Both the position numbers and the translations under genes were made by a program. Under the pieces are notes generated by a model. It searched no databases and had not been told where the DNA came from. It saw only the letters and a program-made list of their open reading frames with translations. A stretch of 64,000 nt of DNA, from NCBI GenBank assembly GCA_024641705.1, contig JAHECO010000017.1, forward strand, positions 19,429-83,428. Direction: 5' to 3'. This DNA is from Candidatus Kryptoniota bacterium. GTDB lineage: Bacteria; Bacteroidota; Ignavibacteria; Kryptoniales; JAKASW01. This document shows, one piece after another, positions 52,541 to 61,275 of this stretch (position 1 is the first letter of the stretch; each line of letters starts with the position of its first letter).

Positions 52541-52680
52541 TACGCAGAGGTCCACGGAGAAGACACTGAGAGACACGGAGAGGAATGAATACTTTCCGGG
52601 TGGAGGAAATTCACAACTGCGAAGCCAAAACACATCTCTGTGGATCTCTGTGTATCCTCTGTGGAACTCTGTGTAACCTG
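52541..52680. repeat. Imperfect palindrome of CTCTGTGGA words
   Basis: The left arm has GCAGAGGTCCACGGAGAAG and GACACTGAGAGACACGGAG. The right arm has CATCTCTGTGGATCTCTGTG and CCTCTGTGGAACTCTGTGT, its complement in repeated words. A related shorter palindrome with ACACAGAGAGTCACAGAG and TCTCTGTGGA lies at 57510-57590. It runs into the N-terminal codons listed for the next gene. Confidence 0.6.
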
Positions 52681-53259
52681 AAGAGCCATCGCAAGGGAAG
52701 CCTTCAAGAAAATCATCGTCAGAAAAGAGGGGCAATTTTCGGCGCCCTATTGGTTTTGAGTCTTTTGATGCTAGCGGGATGCAACCGGGGTCTGGCGCCG
52801 CTGCAAACATCTCCCGCTGTCCAACCGGGTTTCGGCGGAACGATCCACTTTGTCTCAGTCTGGCCTCAGGCCGACAGCGTCCAGGATCTTCGAGTCGTGG
52901 CATTCTACGATTATCCCCCCGGTAACATCTTCACCGAAGTCACATCCGGAAAAGCCAAAGTTTATCCACCGATAGGTTCGAGCGGGCTTTCCAAATTTGT
53001 CGACTCGCTCTCGTATAAATTTACTCTGGACTCGGCGGGGACGTTCCAGTATGTGGTTGTGGCGATGCAGTACGGCTCCAACGTATTGAAGGACTGGAAG
53101 GTCGTCGGAGCATACGGCTACTCACACGGCGCGGGATATCCGGAGCCCGTAACAGTCCCGCCCGATTCATTTGTAAACGGAATTGATCTTGAAGTCGATT
53201 TCAAAAATACACCTCCTACTCCTCTCGGCGGCGTCGCTCATCCTGCTTCCCGGAACTAG
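52585..53259 (+). CDS. Putative lipoprotein upstream of the TonB receptor
   Basis: The open frame has 224 residues, but the first 48 codons lie in a palindromic repeat and are probably not translated. The signal (GAIFGALLVLSLLMLAGC) starts near residue 49, giving a lipoprotein of about 160 residues with a beta-rich mature part. No ATG or GTG is well placed before the signal, so the true start is unclear. It overlaps the receptor by 77 nt in another frame. Its place suggests an outer-membrane partner for the same ligand. Confidence 0.6.
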   Translation: MNTFRVEEIHNCEAKTHLCGSLCILCGTLCNLKSHRKGSLQENHRQKRGAIFGALLVLSLLMLAGCNRGLAPLQTSPAVQPGFGGTIHFVSVWPQADSVQDLRVVAFYDYPPGNIFTEVTSGKAKVYPPIGSSGLSKFVDSLSYKFTLDSAGTFQYVVVAMQYGSNVLKDWKVVGAYGYSHGAGYPEPVTVPPDSFVNGIDLEVDFKNTPPTPLGGVAHPASRN

Positions 53260-55411
53260 CCGTTCCCAGGCAAGGATCTGGGGCGTCGTCCGCTCAGCCG
53301 AGGACTCAAGCGCGATCGCAGGAGCGACTGTACAGGTACAGTCCATCGGGCTCGAAAAGGCTGTCAAGACAGGTGTGTTGTCCCAAGTGGACGGAAGCTT
53401 CTCGATCGAGAAGATCCCGCCGGGTGAATACCGCACGACGGTTTCGATGATTGGGTACAGGAGATTTGTCGACACGGTCGCCGCCGTACCGGGCGGAGGC
53501 CGCGGCCTGGAGGTCTTTCTTCGCCCGTCGCCCATCCAGGCAGGCCAGGTGGTGGTCACGGCGAGCAAGCGAAGGCAGCTGCTGACGGAAGTGCCTGTCA
53601 GCGTCAGCCTTGTCAGCTCGGCCTCGATGGAGAGAAGGAACATTATATCGCTGGACGACGCGCTGCGCTACGTCCCGGGAGTAAACTTCGTTCAGGATCA
53701 GGCGAACATCCGCGGATCGAGCGGTTACGCCCGCGGCATCGGGAGCCGCGTGCTTCTACTTGTCGACGGGATCCCGCTCCTCACCGGCGATACGGGACAG
53801 GCCGTCTGGGAGTCGATACCCGTCTCCGAGATCGATCATGTGGAAGTAGTGAAAGGCGCCGGCTCTTCACTGTACGGTTCGAGCGCGCTCGGCGGGGTCA
53901 TCGACGTCATTACGAAAAATAATGTCGACACGAAATCTACCAGCGTGAAGGTGTACGGCGGGTTCTACCAGCAGCCGACTTACAACGATTGGCGCTGGTC
54001 GGGGAAGGACAGGTTCTTCCAGGGCGCTTCGATCACCCACTCGCAGCCGATCGGACTGGGTGATTTCGGATTGACGGCCTCCTTGAGTTACAAGAAAGAC
54101 GACGGCTATATCGAGAACGATTTCTTCCGTCGCCTGAATTTCTTTTTCAAGACGGCGGGAAACATTTCGGGGAACAAGAGCCTGAAGGTATTCGGCGATG
54201 TTTTCAACCAGTATTCCGGAAATTTCCTGTACTGGCAGGACGTTAACCATGCGCTTCAGCCGGCGAGTACTTCGCTCGGCCAATGGGTGAACTCGACGCG
54301 GGCCAACCTGTCAGGAATCTATACGAACGTCGTCTCCGGCAATTTCCTGTACATCGTCCGTGGGAGCTACTACTTCAGCCACTGGTATGACAATCTTGGC
54401 CAGACGCCGACCGGGGTAGGAGATACGTCGACTTCGAACACGGGTTATCTTGAACTCCAGGGGACATTGAATCTCGACCCGTCGACCATTCTGACATTCG
54501 GTGCGGACGGCCAGGTCGACTACATCAACTCCAATTCGTTCTCGGACAAGACGAGCAATTCCGGCGCTGTCTACTTGCAGGGCGAGAGGAAATTCGGTCG
54601 TCTCCACGCTACGGTCGGTGCAAGGTATGATTACGAGAAAATTGTCGGTAAAGCGGCATTCAACCAGTTCAATCCGAAGGCCGGTCTGGTTTACGATCTC
54701 GGAAGGGGAGCGACGCTTCGGGCTTCGGTCGGCACCGGGTTCCGCGCGCCGAGCATCGGTGAGACTTACGCGTCGATACAATCGGGCGGCGTTTCGATTA
54801 TTCCCAACCCGGCGCTGCTTCCCGAGAGGAGTCTTTCGGAGGAGATCGGCGGAAGGATGCCGCTATGGTATTTCGGGCTGATCGACGCTGCGGTGTTCCA
54901 GAGCGATTACTGGAACATGATAGAGCCGCAATTCAACAACAGCGGGCAGGTAACTTTTCAGAACGTGACGCGCGCTAGGGTGCAGGGATGCGAAATCGAT
55001 GCGTCGAGCGATGCGGGGACCGACTTCCTGACCCTGAGGGCGAGCTACACATACGTCTATCCTCTCGATCTGACGACGCACGAAGTGCTGAAGTACAGAT
55101 CGCGCGAGCTGTTCTACCTATCCGCAGATTTCAGCAAGTCCATCTACCGCGCGTCTCTCGATTTCAGGTTCATCAGCGCTTTCGAGAACTACGACAAGCA
55201 ACTGGTACAACTAGGCATTGTCAGAAGCGGTGACCAGAGAGTGCCGGCATACGTAACGGATGTTCGGGCGGGGGTTGATTTAACGTCAGCCGGTATCCCG
55301 CTCGAAGCGACGTTCATAGTGAACAATCTCTTCAATTATTATTACGTCGAGATGATAGGGAACATAGCCCCGCTGAGAAATTACTCGCTGGTGCTGTCGT
55401 GGAAGTTTTAA
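53183..55411 (+). CDS. TonB-dependent outer-membrane receptor
   Basis: 742 residues, TTG start inside the preceding gene. Signal peptide (HLLLLSAASLILLPGTSRS), a CarboxypepD-reg-like N-terminal extension (about 31-113, GVVRSAEDSSAIAGATVQVQ), plug domain (about 130-235: VPVSVSLVSS, LRYVPGVNF, VLLLVDGIPLLTGDTG, VEVVKGAGSSLYGSSALGGV), and a 22-strand-type barrel ending in ...YSLVLSWKF with terminal Phe for Bam recognition. It imports a siderophore, cobalamin or similar ligand with TonB energy. No SusD partner, so not a typical glycan system. Confidence 0.92.
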   Translation: MILKSISKIHLLLLSAASLILLPGTSRSQARIWGVVRSAEDSSAIAGATVQVQSIGLEKAVKTGVLSQVDGSFSIEKIPPGEYRTTVSMIGYRRFVDTVAAVPGGGRGLEVFLRPSPIQAGQVVVTASKRRQLLTEVPVSVSLVSSASMERRNIISLDDALRYVPGVNFVQDQANIRGSSGYARGIGSRVLLLVDGIPLLTGDTGQAVWESIPVSEIDHVEVVKGAGSSLYGSSALGGVIDVITKNNVDTKSTSVKVYGGFYQQPTYNDWRWSGKDRFFQGASITHSQPIGLGDFGLTASLSYKKDDGYIENDFFRRLNFFFKTAGNISGNKSLKVFGDVFNQYSGNFLYWQDVNHALQPASTSLGQWVNSTRANLSGIYTNVVSGNFLYIVRGSYYFSHWYDNLGQTPTGVGDTSTSNTGYLELQGTLNLDPSTILTFGADGQVDYINSNSFSDKTSNSGAVYLQGERKFGRLHATVGARYDYEKIVGKAAFNQFNPKAGLVYDLGRGATLRASVGTGFRAPSIGETYASIQSGGVSIIPNPALLPERSLSEEIGGRMPLWYFGLIDAAVFQSDYWNMIEPQFNNSGQVTFQNVTRARVQGCEIDASSDAGTDFLTLRASYTYVYPLDLTTHEVLKYRSRELFYLSADFSKSIYRASLDFRFISAFENYDKQLVQLGIVRSGDQRVPAYVTDVRAGVDLTSAGIPLEATFIVNNLFNYYYVEMIGNIAPLRNYSLVLSWKF

Positions 55412-55498
55412 AGGGTTCGTGGTTCAGAGTTCTTGGTTCGTGGTTCTCGGTTGCCGGATCGTCAATCGTAAATCGCAGCTCTTAAATCCTCTTCCTCT

Positions 55499-55927
55499 TC
55501 AAACCCTGTCCGTTATCATCCTTCTTCCGATCCGCTCGAACATCGGGGTGAGCCCGACAAGCAGCAGCAGCGTCTCCACCAGCGGCACCAGGTTCGGCGC
55601 GATGAACATAACCGCGAGCCAGACAAACACCGCCGGTACCGATAGCTTCAGGACCTTCGGCACGATTGCCGGTATCATGCCTTTTGCGGATTCCCGCCCG
55701 GTCGAGCGGGCCATCCCGATGAGGCTCTCTCTCAACTCGTCGGACACGCTCTCGCGGTCCATCTTCATCAACAGGCGGTGAACCGCGCCCATCTCCTCAT
55801 AATAACCGGCGCACTTCCCGCACTCCTCCATGTGCCTGACCATGTTTTCCGGCAAGTTCTCTTTCGCGGGTGTATCTCCCCCGTCCATCTTCCGGTCGAG
55901 CAAGTCCATGAATTCTTCGCAGTTCAT
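55499..55927 (-). CDS. Zinc-finger anti-sigma factor
   Basis: 142 residues. The N-terminal zf-HC2 domain has HMEECGKCAGYY (HxxxCxxC) and CEEF upstream. Two hydrophobic segments (about 85-130, VLKLSVPAVFVWLAVMFIAP) anchor it in the membrane. It overlaps the sigma gene by 4 nt (ATGA), so the pair is made together and it holds that factor inactive until a signal arrives. Confidence 0.88.
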   Translation of the reverse strand: MNCEEFMDLLDRKMDGGDTPAKENLPENMVRHMEECGKCAGYYEEMGAVHRLLMKMDRESVSDELRESLIGMARSTGRESAKGMIPAIVPKVLKLSVPAVFVWLAVMFIAPNLVPLVETLLLLVGLTPMFERIGRRMITDRV

Positions 55928-56463
55928 AATTCTTCTCTTCCGCCTCTCATGATTTCCCGCAGCTTCCTCCTCCCGCGGTGTATCTCCACGGAGACGGTCC
56001 CGATCGGGATTTCGAGCGCTTGCGATATCTCATTGTAGGATAACCCTTCCATATAAAAGAGCGTGAGCGCTGCCGACTCGACAGGCGGCAGGAGCGCCAG
56101 GTATTTCTCTATCGCGATGCGCCGCTCCGTTTTGAAGAACGCTTTCTCCTGTCGGGATATGTGTCCGATCCTGTCGTCCGGCGGGTCGATCTCGCTTTCA
56201 TCGAGACTCACCGCTGCGTGTCTCTTCCTGCTCAACCGGCTCATGCACACGTTCGACGTGATCCGCCAGATCCACGTCGACATCGCGGAGTCGCCCCTGA
56301 AGCTGTCGAGCGATTTGAAGACTCTCATGAAAACGTCCTGTGTCGCCTCCTCGGCGTCTTCGCGGTTCCCGAGCATCCGGGAGGCCAGATTGAAAACCCG
56401 CCCCGAGTAGAGGTCGACGATGTCCAGGTATTTGTCTGTCTTCTTCTGTCCTTCGGTTCCCAT
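55924..56463 (-). CDS. ECF-type RNA polymerase sigma factor
   Basis: 179 residues. Region 2: YSGRVFNLASRMLGNREDAE and EATQDVFMRVFKSLDSFRGD. Region 4: LLPPVESAALTLFYMEGLSY and NEISQALEIPIGTVSVEIHR. It directs RNA polymerase to stress or envelope promoters and is controlled by the anti-sigma that follows. Divergent from two small membrane-protein genes 132 bp away that may be its targets. Confidence 0.93.
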   Translation of the reverse strand: MGTEGQKKTDKYLDIVDLYSGRVFNLASRMLGNREDAEEATQDVFMRVFKSLDSFRGDSAMSTWIWRITSNVCMSRLSRKRHAAVSLDESEIDPPDDRIGHISRQEKAFFKTERRIAIEKYLALLPPVESAALTLFYMEGLSYNEISQALEIPIGTVSVEIHRGRRKLREIMRGGREEL

Positions 56464-56595
56464 TTGCCGGAGTGCCCGAAATGCGGGCGGTATTTAGGAC
56501 CTCAATCTGTTAGACCCGATGCAAAGTAAGATTCTTTCAATGAAAGAAAAAAACCGCGCGTGAAGTCTAAAGGGATAAAGAAGGAAATGTGAAAG

Positions 56596-56976
56596 ATGAA
56601 TGGTCTTCTGGATACTGCCGATTATGTGCTCTTCGAAAGCGCTGTCTTCCTGTTCCTGATTGCGGTCTGGGGGTTCTGGAAATACCGGGAAAGGGAATTG
56701 CTGCACAAGGAGGCTGTCCTGAACGTGGGAGAGAATCTGCCGCAGGGGACCCGCGCGCGGGCAGGCTGGATGAGGATAGTCACAACAGTGGCCGTCTTCG
56801 CCATCCTCCTTCTCGCCGTGATCAGGGGGTATGTGCTGGTGCTCAAGATGGTGAGTTTTTTCGACAACCCGTTGGCATACCTGGCTTATCCGGTGCTTGT
56901 CGAGCTCTCTCTGGTCGCCGTTCTCTTCTTGGCGATGATCGTGAGAGATATCAGGTCACTAGTAATGAAGGGCTGA
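56596..56976 (+). CDS. Small integral membrane protein
   Basis: 126 residues with three hydrophobic segments (about 14-30, 62-82, 97-117). The ATG is preceded by a purine-rich stretch (AAGGAAATGTGAAAG). It lies 3 bp before the next membrane gene and is divergent from the ECF gene, so it may belong to that regulon. No known family. Confidence 0.65.
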   Translation: MNGLLDTADYVLFESAVFLFLIAVWGFWKYRERELLHKEAVLNVGENLPQGTRARAGWMRIVTTVAVFAILLLAVIRGYVLVLKMVSFFDNPLAYLAYPVLVELSLVAVLFLAMIVRDIRSLVMKG

Positions 56977-56979
56977 GAA

Positions 56980-57378
56980 ATGTTTGTCGCGATTTTCATT
57001 GAAGCAGTGATAATCTCCGCTTTCTTCGACCAGCAGGAGAGACGACACAAGCTGGAACTCCAGCTCGAATATGAAAAGATCGGGAAGGAGATGCCTCCCG
57101 AGCCTCCGAAGCTTCCGAAACTCGAATCGGTCGCTAATATATTTATCGGATTGGTGCTGGCAGAAATCGGCGGGTTCGGACTGTGGGCCTTCGTCGCGCT
57201 TCTGATGCAGAACGGGGCATCGATTTTTACGAATCAGAAGCTGAGAGGGGATTACTTCACGGGTCAAACCGATTTCATCGCGGCATTCATCGCCGGAGGG
57301 ATAGCGCTCATATTGCTCGGTGTCAAATCACTCAGAGCTCACGCCCGCTATCGCGAATTGATGAAAGGGAAGAGCTGA
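56980..57378 (+). CDS. Small integral membrane protein with cytoplasmic linker
   Basis: 132 residues. An N-terminal helix (FVAIFIEAVIISAFF), a charged and Pro-rich linker (QQERRHKLELQLEYEKIGKE, PPEPPKLPKLES) and two more hydrophobic segments (VANIFIGLVLAEIGGFGLWA and FIAAFIAGGIALILLGVKSL). Starts 3 bp after the preceding stop, thus co-transcribed. Function unknown. Confidence 0.65.
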   Translation: MFVAIFIEAVIISAFFDQQERRHKLELQLEYEKIGKEMPPEPPKLPKLESVANIFIGLVLAEIGGFGLWAFVALLMQNGASIFTNQKLRGDYFTGQTDFIAAFIAGGIALILLGVKSLRAHARYRELMKGKS

Positions 57379-57760
57379 TGTCCGGCGTTCGGGTTCTTGG
57401 TCCCAAGTTCTTGGTTCACGGTTCTAAGTTCGTCGATGTTGGGTTTCGGATCGTCAATCAAAATCTTAAATCTGAGATCTATTTCTTACTCTTTTTCTCG
57501 GTCGGAACAATTACACAGAGAGTCACAGAGCAATTTCTCTCTGTGGAACGCTTTCTTATCTCCGTAGTATTCTGTGTGATTTTTTTGAAGGCCCGCCCCT
57601 CGCGTTTGCCGGATCGTAAATCGGAGATTGAATACCTTCTCTCCGCCAAACCCCCGGTATAGTTCCTGCCCGGCTGCCTTACCGGTTTCAGCTCCCGCCG
57701 CTCGCCTTGTTCAGCTTATCCTGCACTTCCTTCAGTAGAATGGCAGAAATAACAAACGCA
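57379..57760. other. 382-bp gap of mixed palindromic repeats
   Basis: Holds GTTCTTGG/GGTTCACGG words like those at 55412-55498, a GGATCGTCAATC motif also found there, and a palindrome of ACACAGAG/CTCTGTGG words (57510-57590). No gene is supported; the open frames here are low-complexity. Confidence 0.5.
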
Positions 57761-57889
57761 GAGGTTGTCCCAAAACAAGGAAAATGTCATTCTGAAGGAG
57801 CGGAGCGACTGAAGAATCCACTTATTCGTTCTGAAAAATGGATGCTTCACTTCGTTCAGCATAACAGACAAGACTTTCTGGACAGCCTC
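57761..57889. repeat. 129-bp MITE-like repeat, copy 2
   Basis: GAGGTTGTCC at 57761 and GGACAGCCTC ending at 57889, nearly identical to copy 1 along its whole length and of the same size. It sits just before the mlaD stop, so it may form the 3' end of that transcript. Confidence 0.85.
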
Positions 57890-57893
57890 GATA

Positions 57894-58967
57894 TTATTTC
57901 CCTTGAGCCTTCTCGATCTTCTGCTGAATTTCCTTCAGCCTCTTCTCCATCTCGTCGAGCTGCTCGCTTCTCTGCTGTATCTGTGCCTCCAGCTGTTTCA
58001 GCTCGTTCTCTTTCCTGGTGTACTCATCCTCCGCCTTGCCCGCGAAGTAGCTGCTGAACAGCCAGTTGTGCCGGAGCGCCTCCATGTTGCCCGCGAACTT
58101 CTCGAGCCCTAACTGCGCCTCTTTCACTGCCGCCAGTGTGGTTGAAACCACCTGCAAAGTAGTATCATAAACGGACCGGTCGTGCAGGAGCGAAGAGACG
58201 AGTCCCTTTCCGGTATCCAGCTGTGAAACTATCAGCCTCACGTTCGACGCCGTCGTGTCGAAATTCTTCACGACGAGATTGACATTGTATAGGACGGAAT
58301 CGGCTCTCTCCGCCACCCGGTTGAAAGACACGCTTAGACCGGCGATCACATTCGCCATGTCAGTAAACTTGTCTGACACTTTCTTGAGGCTCGAGTCCGC
58401 CTCGTAAGTCGCGTGCCTCAGGGCATAATAAACGCTCTCATCCGTGACCAGCTTTCCGAGAGTACCGCGCCCCTCGCGGACGTCGGCCAGAATGCCTGAG
58501 AACTGGTCAACCATATTCTTGACGCTCGCTATGGTCTCCCTCGTCTCAGATATGATCTGTGACAGGTTCGGCTCTTCTATCGAGTTCAGTGTATCGAGAG
58601 CCTGAACGGATTCGCTCGCTTCGGTACCTGGTGTCAGAACGACGAACTTGTTCCCGACCAGCCCCTCGGTTTCCAGCATCGCCTTCGAATCCTTCTTAAT
58701 GAACTTCCGCGAGTCGGAGAAAATCCTCAGGTCGACCAGCGCGACGTTGTTCCAGATCCGTATGCCCGATACGGTCCCCACATCTATGCCGAGGAGCCGG
58801 ACGGCGGCGCCTTTCTTCAGTCCTTCCACAGAATTGAAACGTGCGAGTACCTCGGTAGACTTGGTGAATATACCTTGCCTGCCGCCGATCAGGAAGACTC
58901 CGACGACGAGTATCAATACTCCGACTGCAACGAACAGCCCCAGAAGCGCCGCGTAAGATTTCTTCAT
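57894..58967 (-). CDS. mlaD: MCE/MlaD-family lipid-binding protein
   Basis: 357 residues from the ATG at 58967 (AGGACG upstream), which puts the TM anchor (KKSYAALLGLFVAVGVLILV) at the start. Residues about 37-115 are the MCE domain (VLARFNSVEGLKKGAAVRLL, GIDVGTVSGIRI). The rest is a long coiled coil ending in LKQLEAQIQQRSEQLDEMEK. In Mla systems it forms a hexamer that carries phospholipids across the periplasm. Last gene of the mlaEFD array. Confidence 0.9.
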   Translation of the reverse strand: MKKSYAALLGLFVAVGVLILVVGVFLIGGRQGIFTKSTEVLARFNSVEGLKKGAAVRLLGIDVGTVSGIRIWNNVALVDLRIFSDSRKFIKKDSKAMLETEGLVGNKFVVLTPGTEASESVQALDTLNSIEEPNLSQIISETRETIASVKNMVDQFSGILADVREGRGTLGKLVTDESVYYALRHATYEADSSLKKVSDKFTDMANVIAGLSVSFNRVAERADSVLYNVNLVVKNFDTTASNVRLIVSQLDTGKGLVSSLLHDRSVYDTTLQVVSTTLAAVKEAQLGLEKFAGNMEALRHNWLFSSYFAGKAEDEYTRKENELKQLEAQIQQRSEQLDEMEKRLKEIQQKIEKAQGK

Positions 58968-58995
58968 TGCATAGCGTCCTTGTCCAACTTTAGAA

Positions 58996-59108
58996 CATAA
59001 CCGCAAAGATCGCGATGCAGGCGAAAGGGACGCAAAGAGATATCTTGTGCAAAATTAATCATTTCCTTCGCGAACTTTGCGCCTCCTCTGCGTCCTTTGC
59101 GGTTAAAA
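58996..59108. repeat. Imperfect palindrome of CGCAAAG words
   Basis: AACCGCAAAG...GGGACGCAAAGAG on the left pairs with CTCTGCGTCCTTTGCGGTT on the right. It occupies the gap between mlaF and mlaD. Same building style as the other palindromes but a different word. Confidence 0.65.
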
Positions 59109-59137
59109 TCATTCGCAAGGAGTCTCATGCTGCATCC

Positions 59138-59863
59138 CTATAGCGGATTTCTGAAGAAGCCTTTAACCTCTTCATCTTCGATTCCCGCGAGTTCATTCAG
59201 CGTTCCCGTGTATTTTAACACGCCGTCCTTCAAAACGCCAGCCCTGTCGCTGACGATCCCGGCGCAGAGTATATCGTGCGTCACGACGATCCCCGTGATG
59301 CTGAACTTCGAGTGCATCTCCCTGACAAGGTCGCTTATCTCGGCCGAGGTGATCGGGTCGAGTCCCGTCGTCGGCTCGTCGTAGAGGAGGATCTGCGGCT
59401 CTATGACGAGTGCCCTCGCGAGTGCCGCGCGCTTGCGCATCCCGCCCGACAGCTCCGACGGCATCCTGTCGATGAAGTTTCCGAGTCCGACGAGGGTGAG
59501 GTAATGAGCGGCCTTGTCACGCGCCTCGGTATGCTTCACGCGGTGGTGGCGCGTCAGGTTGAACACAAGGTTCTCGCGTACGCTCATCGAGTCGTAGAGC
59601 GCTCCGCTCTGAAAGAGGAACCCGATCATCTGCCTTATCCTGAAGAGCGATTTGCGGTCGCCGACATCTACGCGCATCGAATCGACTGATATATCTCCGG
59701 CGTCGGGAATAAGGAGTCCGACGATGCACTTGAGTGTCACGCTCTTCCCGGTCCCGCTCTTGCCGAGTATCGAGAAGGTTTCCCCCTTCTTGACGTTCAG
59801 GCTCAGCCCGTTCAGGACTCGCTGCGAGCCGAAGGCTTTATATAAATTCTCGATCTCAATCAT
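59138..59863 (-). CDS. mlaF: ABC transporter ATPase, MlaF type
   Basis: 241 residues. Walker A GKSGTGKS, Q-loop FLFQSGALYDSMSV, signature LSGGMRKRAALARAL, Walker B ILLYDEPTTGLDP and H-loop VVTHD are all intact. The SGALYDSMSVREN and GGMRKR forms are typical of MlaF. It powers lipid transport with MlaE in the inner membrane. Confidence 0.93.
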   Translation of the reverse strand: MIEIENLYKAFGSQRVLNGLSLNVKKGETFSILGKSGTGKSVTLKCIVGLLIPDAGDISVDSMRVDVGDRKSLFRIRQMIGFLFQSGALYDSMSVRENLVFNLTRHHRVKHTEARDKAAHYLTLVGLGNFIDRMPSELSGGMRKRAALARALVIEPQILLYDEPTTGLDPITSAEISDLVREMHSKFSITGIVVTHDILCAGIVSDRAGVLKDGVLKYTGTLNELAGIEDEEVKGFFRNPL

Positions 59864-59871
59864 TTCTTCAA

Positions 59872-60109
59872 GAGGGTAAAAAGGTAAATAGGTAAAGAGG
59901 TGAAGAGGTAAAAAGGTAAGAAGGTTAAGAGGGGAGGAGCGAAATAGGTAAGGCGGTGAGAGGGTGAATAGGCTAAACGTTGACCAATACCGGCGCCGGC
60001 GTGATGATGACTCGTTCGGCCGATCCTTTTCTTCACGACTCTACCTCTTAACTTCATTATCATCTTGCCTCTTAGCCTCTTCACCTCTTGTCCTTTTAAC
60101 CTTTTATTC
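59872..60109. repeat. Purine-rich repeat and its pyrimidine-rich complement between mlaE and mlaF
   Basis: A run of GGTAAAAAGGTAAATAGG-like words (59872-59945) is followed by a spacer and by the complement in CCTCTTAGCCTCTTCACCTC-like words (60040-60115). Together they form an imperfect inverted repeat of about 240 bp. It separates mlaE and mlaF, genes that usually abut or overlap. Confidence 0.6.
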
Positions 60110-60859
60110 CTATTCAAAAAGTAATATTCCAACTTTAACGAGCACGAAATCTGTAATGAGAATCAGGAACGACGCGAATACAACTGCCGATGTCGCGGCC
60201 TTCCCGACTCCCTCCGTTCCGCCGGAAGCCTTGAAGCCGAAGTACGAGCCGACCATCGAGATTATGAATCCGAAGAAGAATGTCTTGGCTATTCCGGGAA
60301 TTATGTCGGCGATGGAGAGGGAAGTGATGGTCGAGGTCATGAAAAGCTGCCAGCCCATTCCACCCGACACGAACATAACGGCGAACGCTCCCATGATGCC
60401 GAGGAGGTCCGCGTACGCGGTAAGGAGTGGAAGGGCTATTATCCCCGCGAGCACGCGCGGCACGACGAGGAAGCGATACGGATCGACCGATGAGACTTCC
60501 AGCGCATCGACCTGCTCGGTGACTCTCATCGAGCCGATCTCGGCGCCGATGCCGCTCGAGACCCTGCCCGCAACGACGAGGGCCGTGATTACGGGCCCGA
60601 GCTCGCGGATGACGGAGATAGCGACCATCGCGGGCAGGAACGATTCCGCGCCGAAGCGGGCTAGCGTCGGCTTCGTCTGAAGTGCAAGGATAAGGCCCAT
60701 CAGGAGGCCGATCACGCTGACGAGCGGGAAAGAGCGGGAGCCGAAATTCTCCAGGTGGCCGGCGAACTCGCTTACTTCGTACGGGGGGATGAAAACCTCC
60801 TTAAAGAACCGCAGCGAAAACGCCGTCAGGTCATATATGTGCTCGAAGAAGCGTCTCAT
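60110..60859 (-). CDS. mlaE: ABC transporter permease, MlaE type
   Basis: 249 residues with five to six hydrophobic segments. PLVSVIGLLMGLILALQTKP, LGPVITALVVAGRVSSGIGA, EIGSMRVTEQVDALEVSSVD and PRVLAGIIALPLLT are the MlaE family motifs. It is the inner-membrane part of the retrograde phospholipid transporter and heads the mla array. The ATG at 60859 follows an AGAGAGAC purine stretch. Confidence 0.92.
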   Translation of the reverse strand: MRRFFEHIYDLTAFSLRFFKEVFIPPYEVSEFAGHLENFGSRSFPLVSVIGLLMGLILALQTKPTLARFGAESFLPAMVAISVIRELGPVITALVVAGRVSSGIGAEIGSMRVTEQVDALEVSSVDPYRFLVVPRVLAGIIALPLLTAYADLLGIMGAFAVMFVSGGMGWQLFMTSTITSLSIADIIPGIAKTFFFGFIISMVGSYFGFKASGGTEGVGKAATSAVVFASFLILITDFVLVKVGILLFE

Positions 60860-60871
60860 GTCTCTCTAATT

Positions 60872-61275
60872 TAGCACAACCACCCGAGGAGTCATCAACC
60901 TGACCAACAAACATGTCAAGCCCTCGTTACCCGTTGAACTCAAACACACCTCCTCCACCCATCGTGCCGAACTTGTTTCAGCACCTGCCCGTGCTGCCCC
61001 CGTTTCAGCACCTGGTCATCCTCAGACCCCGAACCGAGTTCGGGGCGACAATCGAGCCGGTTCAGTTGAGTCTTCAATGAACAGCATCATTTCCGACACG
61101 AAACGCCCGCCGGGGGTATTCCATTGGAAAAGGACCAAAACACTTTGCGCCTTAGCGCCTCCCGTTCATTAATATCTGAATAGGATATACGGTCACGCGG
61201 AGCGTGATCCCGACATATACAATATTTTGGGCGGGAGATGCCGCTTCGCAGCATTTGCGGTGAAACCCTTGGGTC
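60872..61275. other. 404-bp gap without gene
   Basis: Contains a repeated word (GTTTCAGCACCTG at 60977 and 61010), a short hairpin (CCCCGAACCGAGTTCGGGG, 61027-61045), and CGCC-rich DNA near 61110. I see no ORF with a ribosome binding site, no tRNA and no clear promoter; upstream region of mlaE and downstream region of cstA. Confidence 0.4.
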
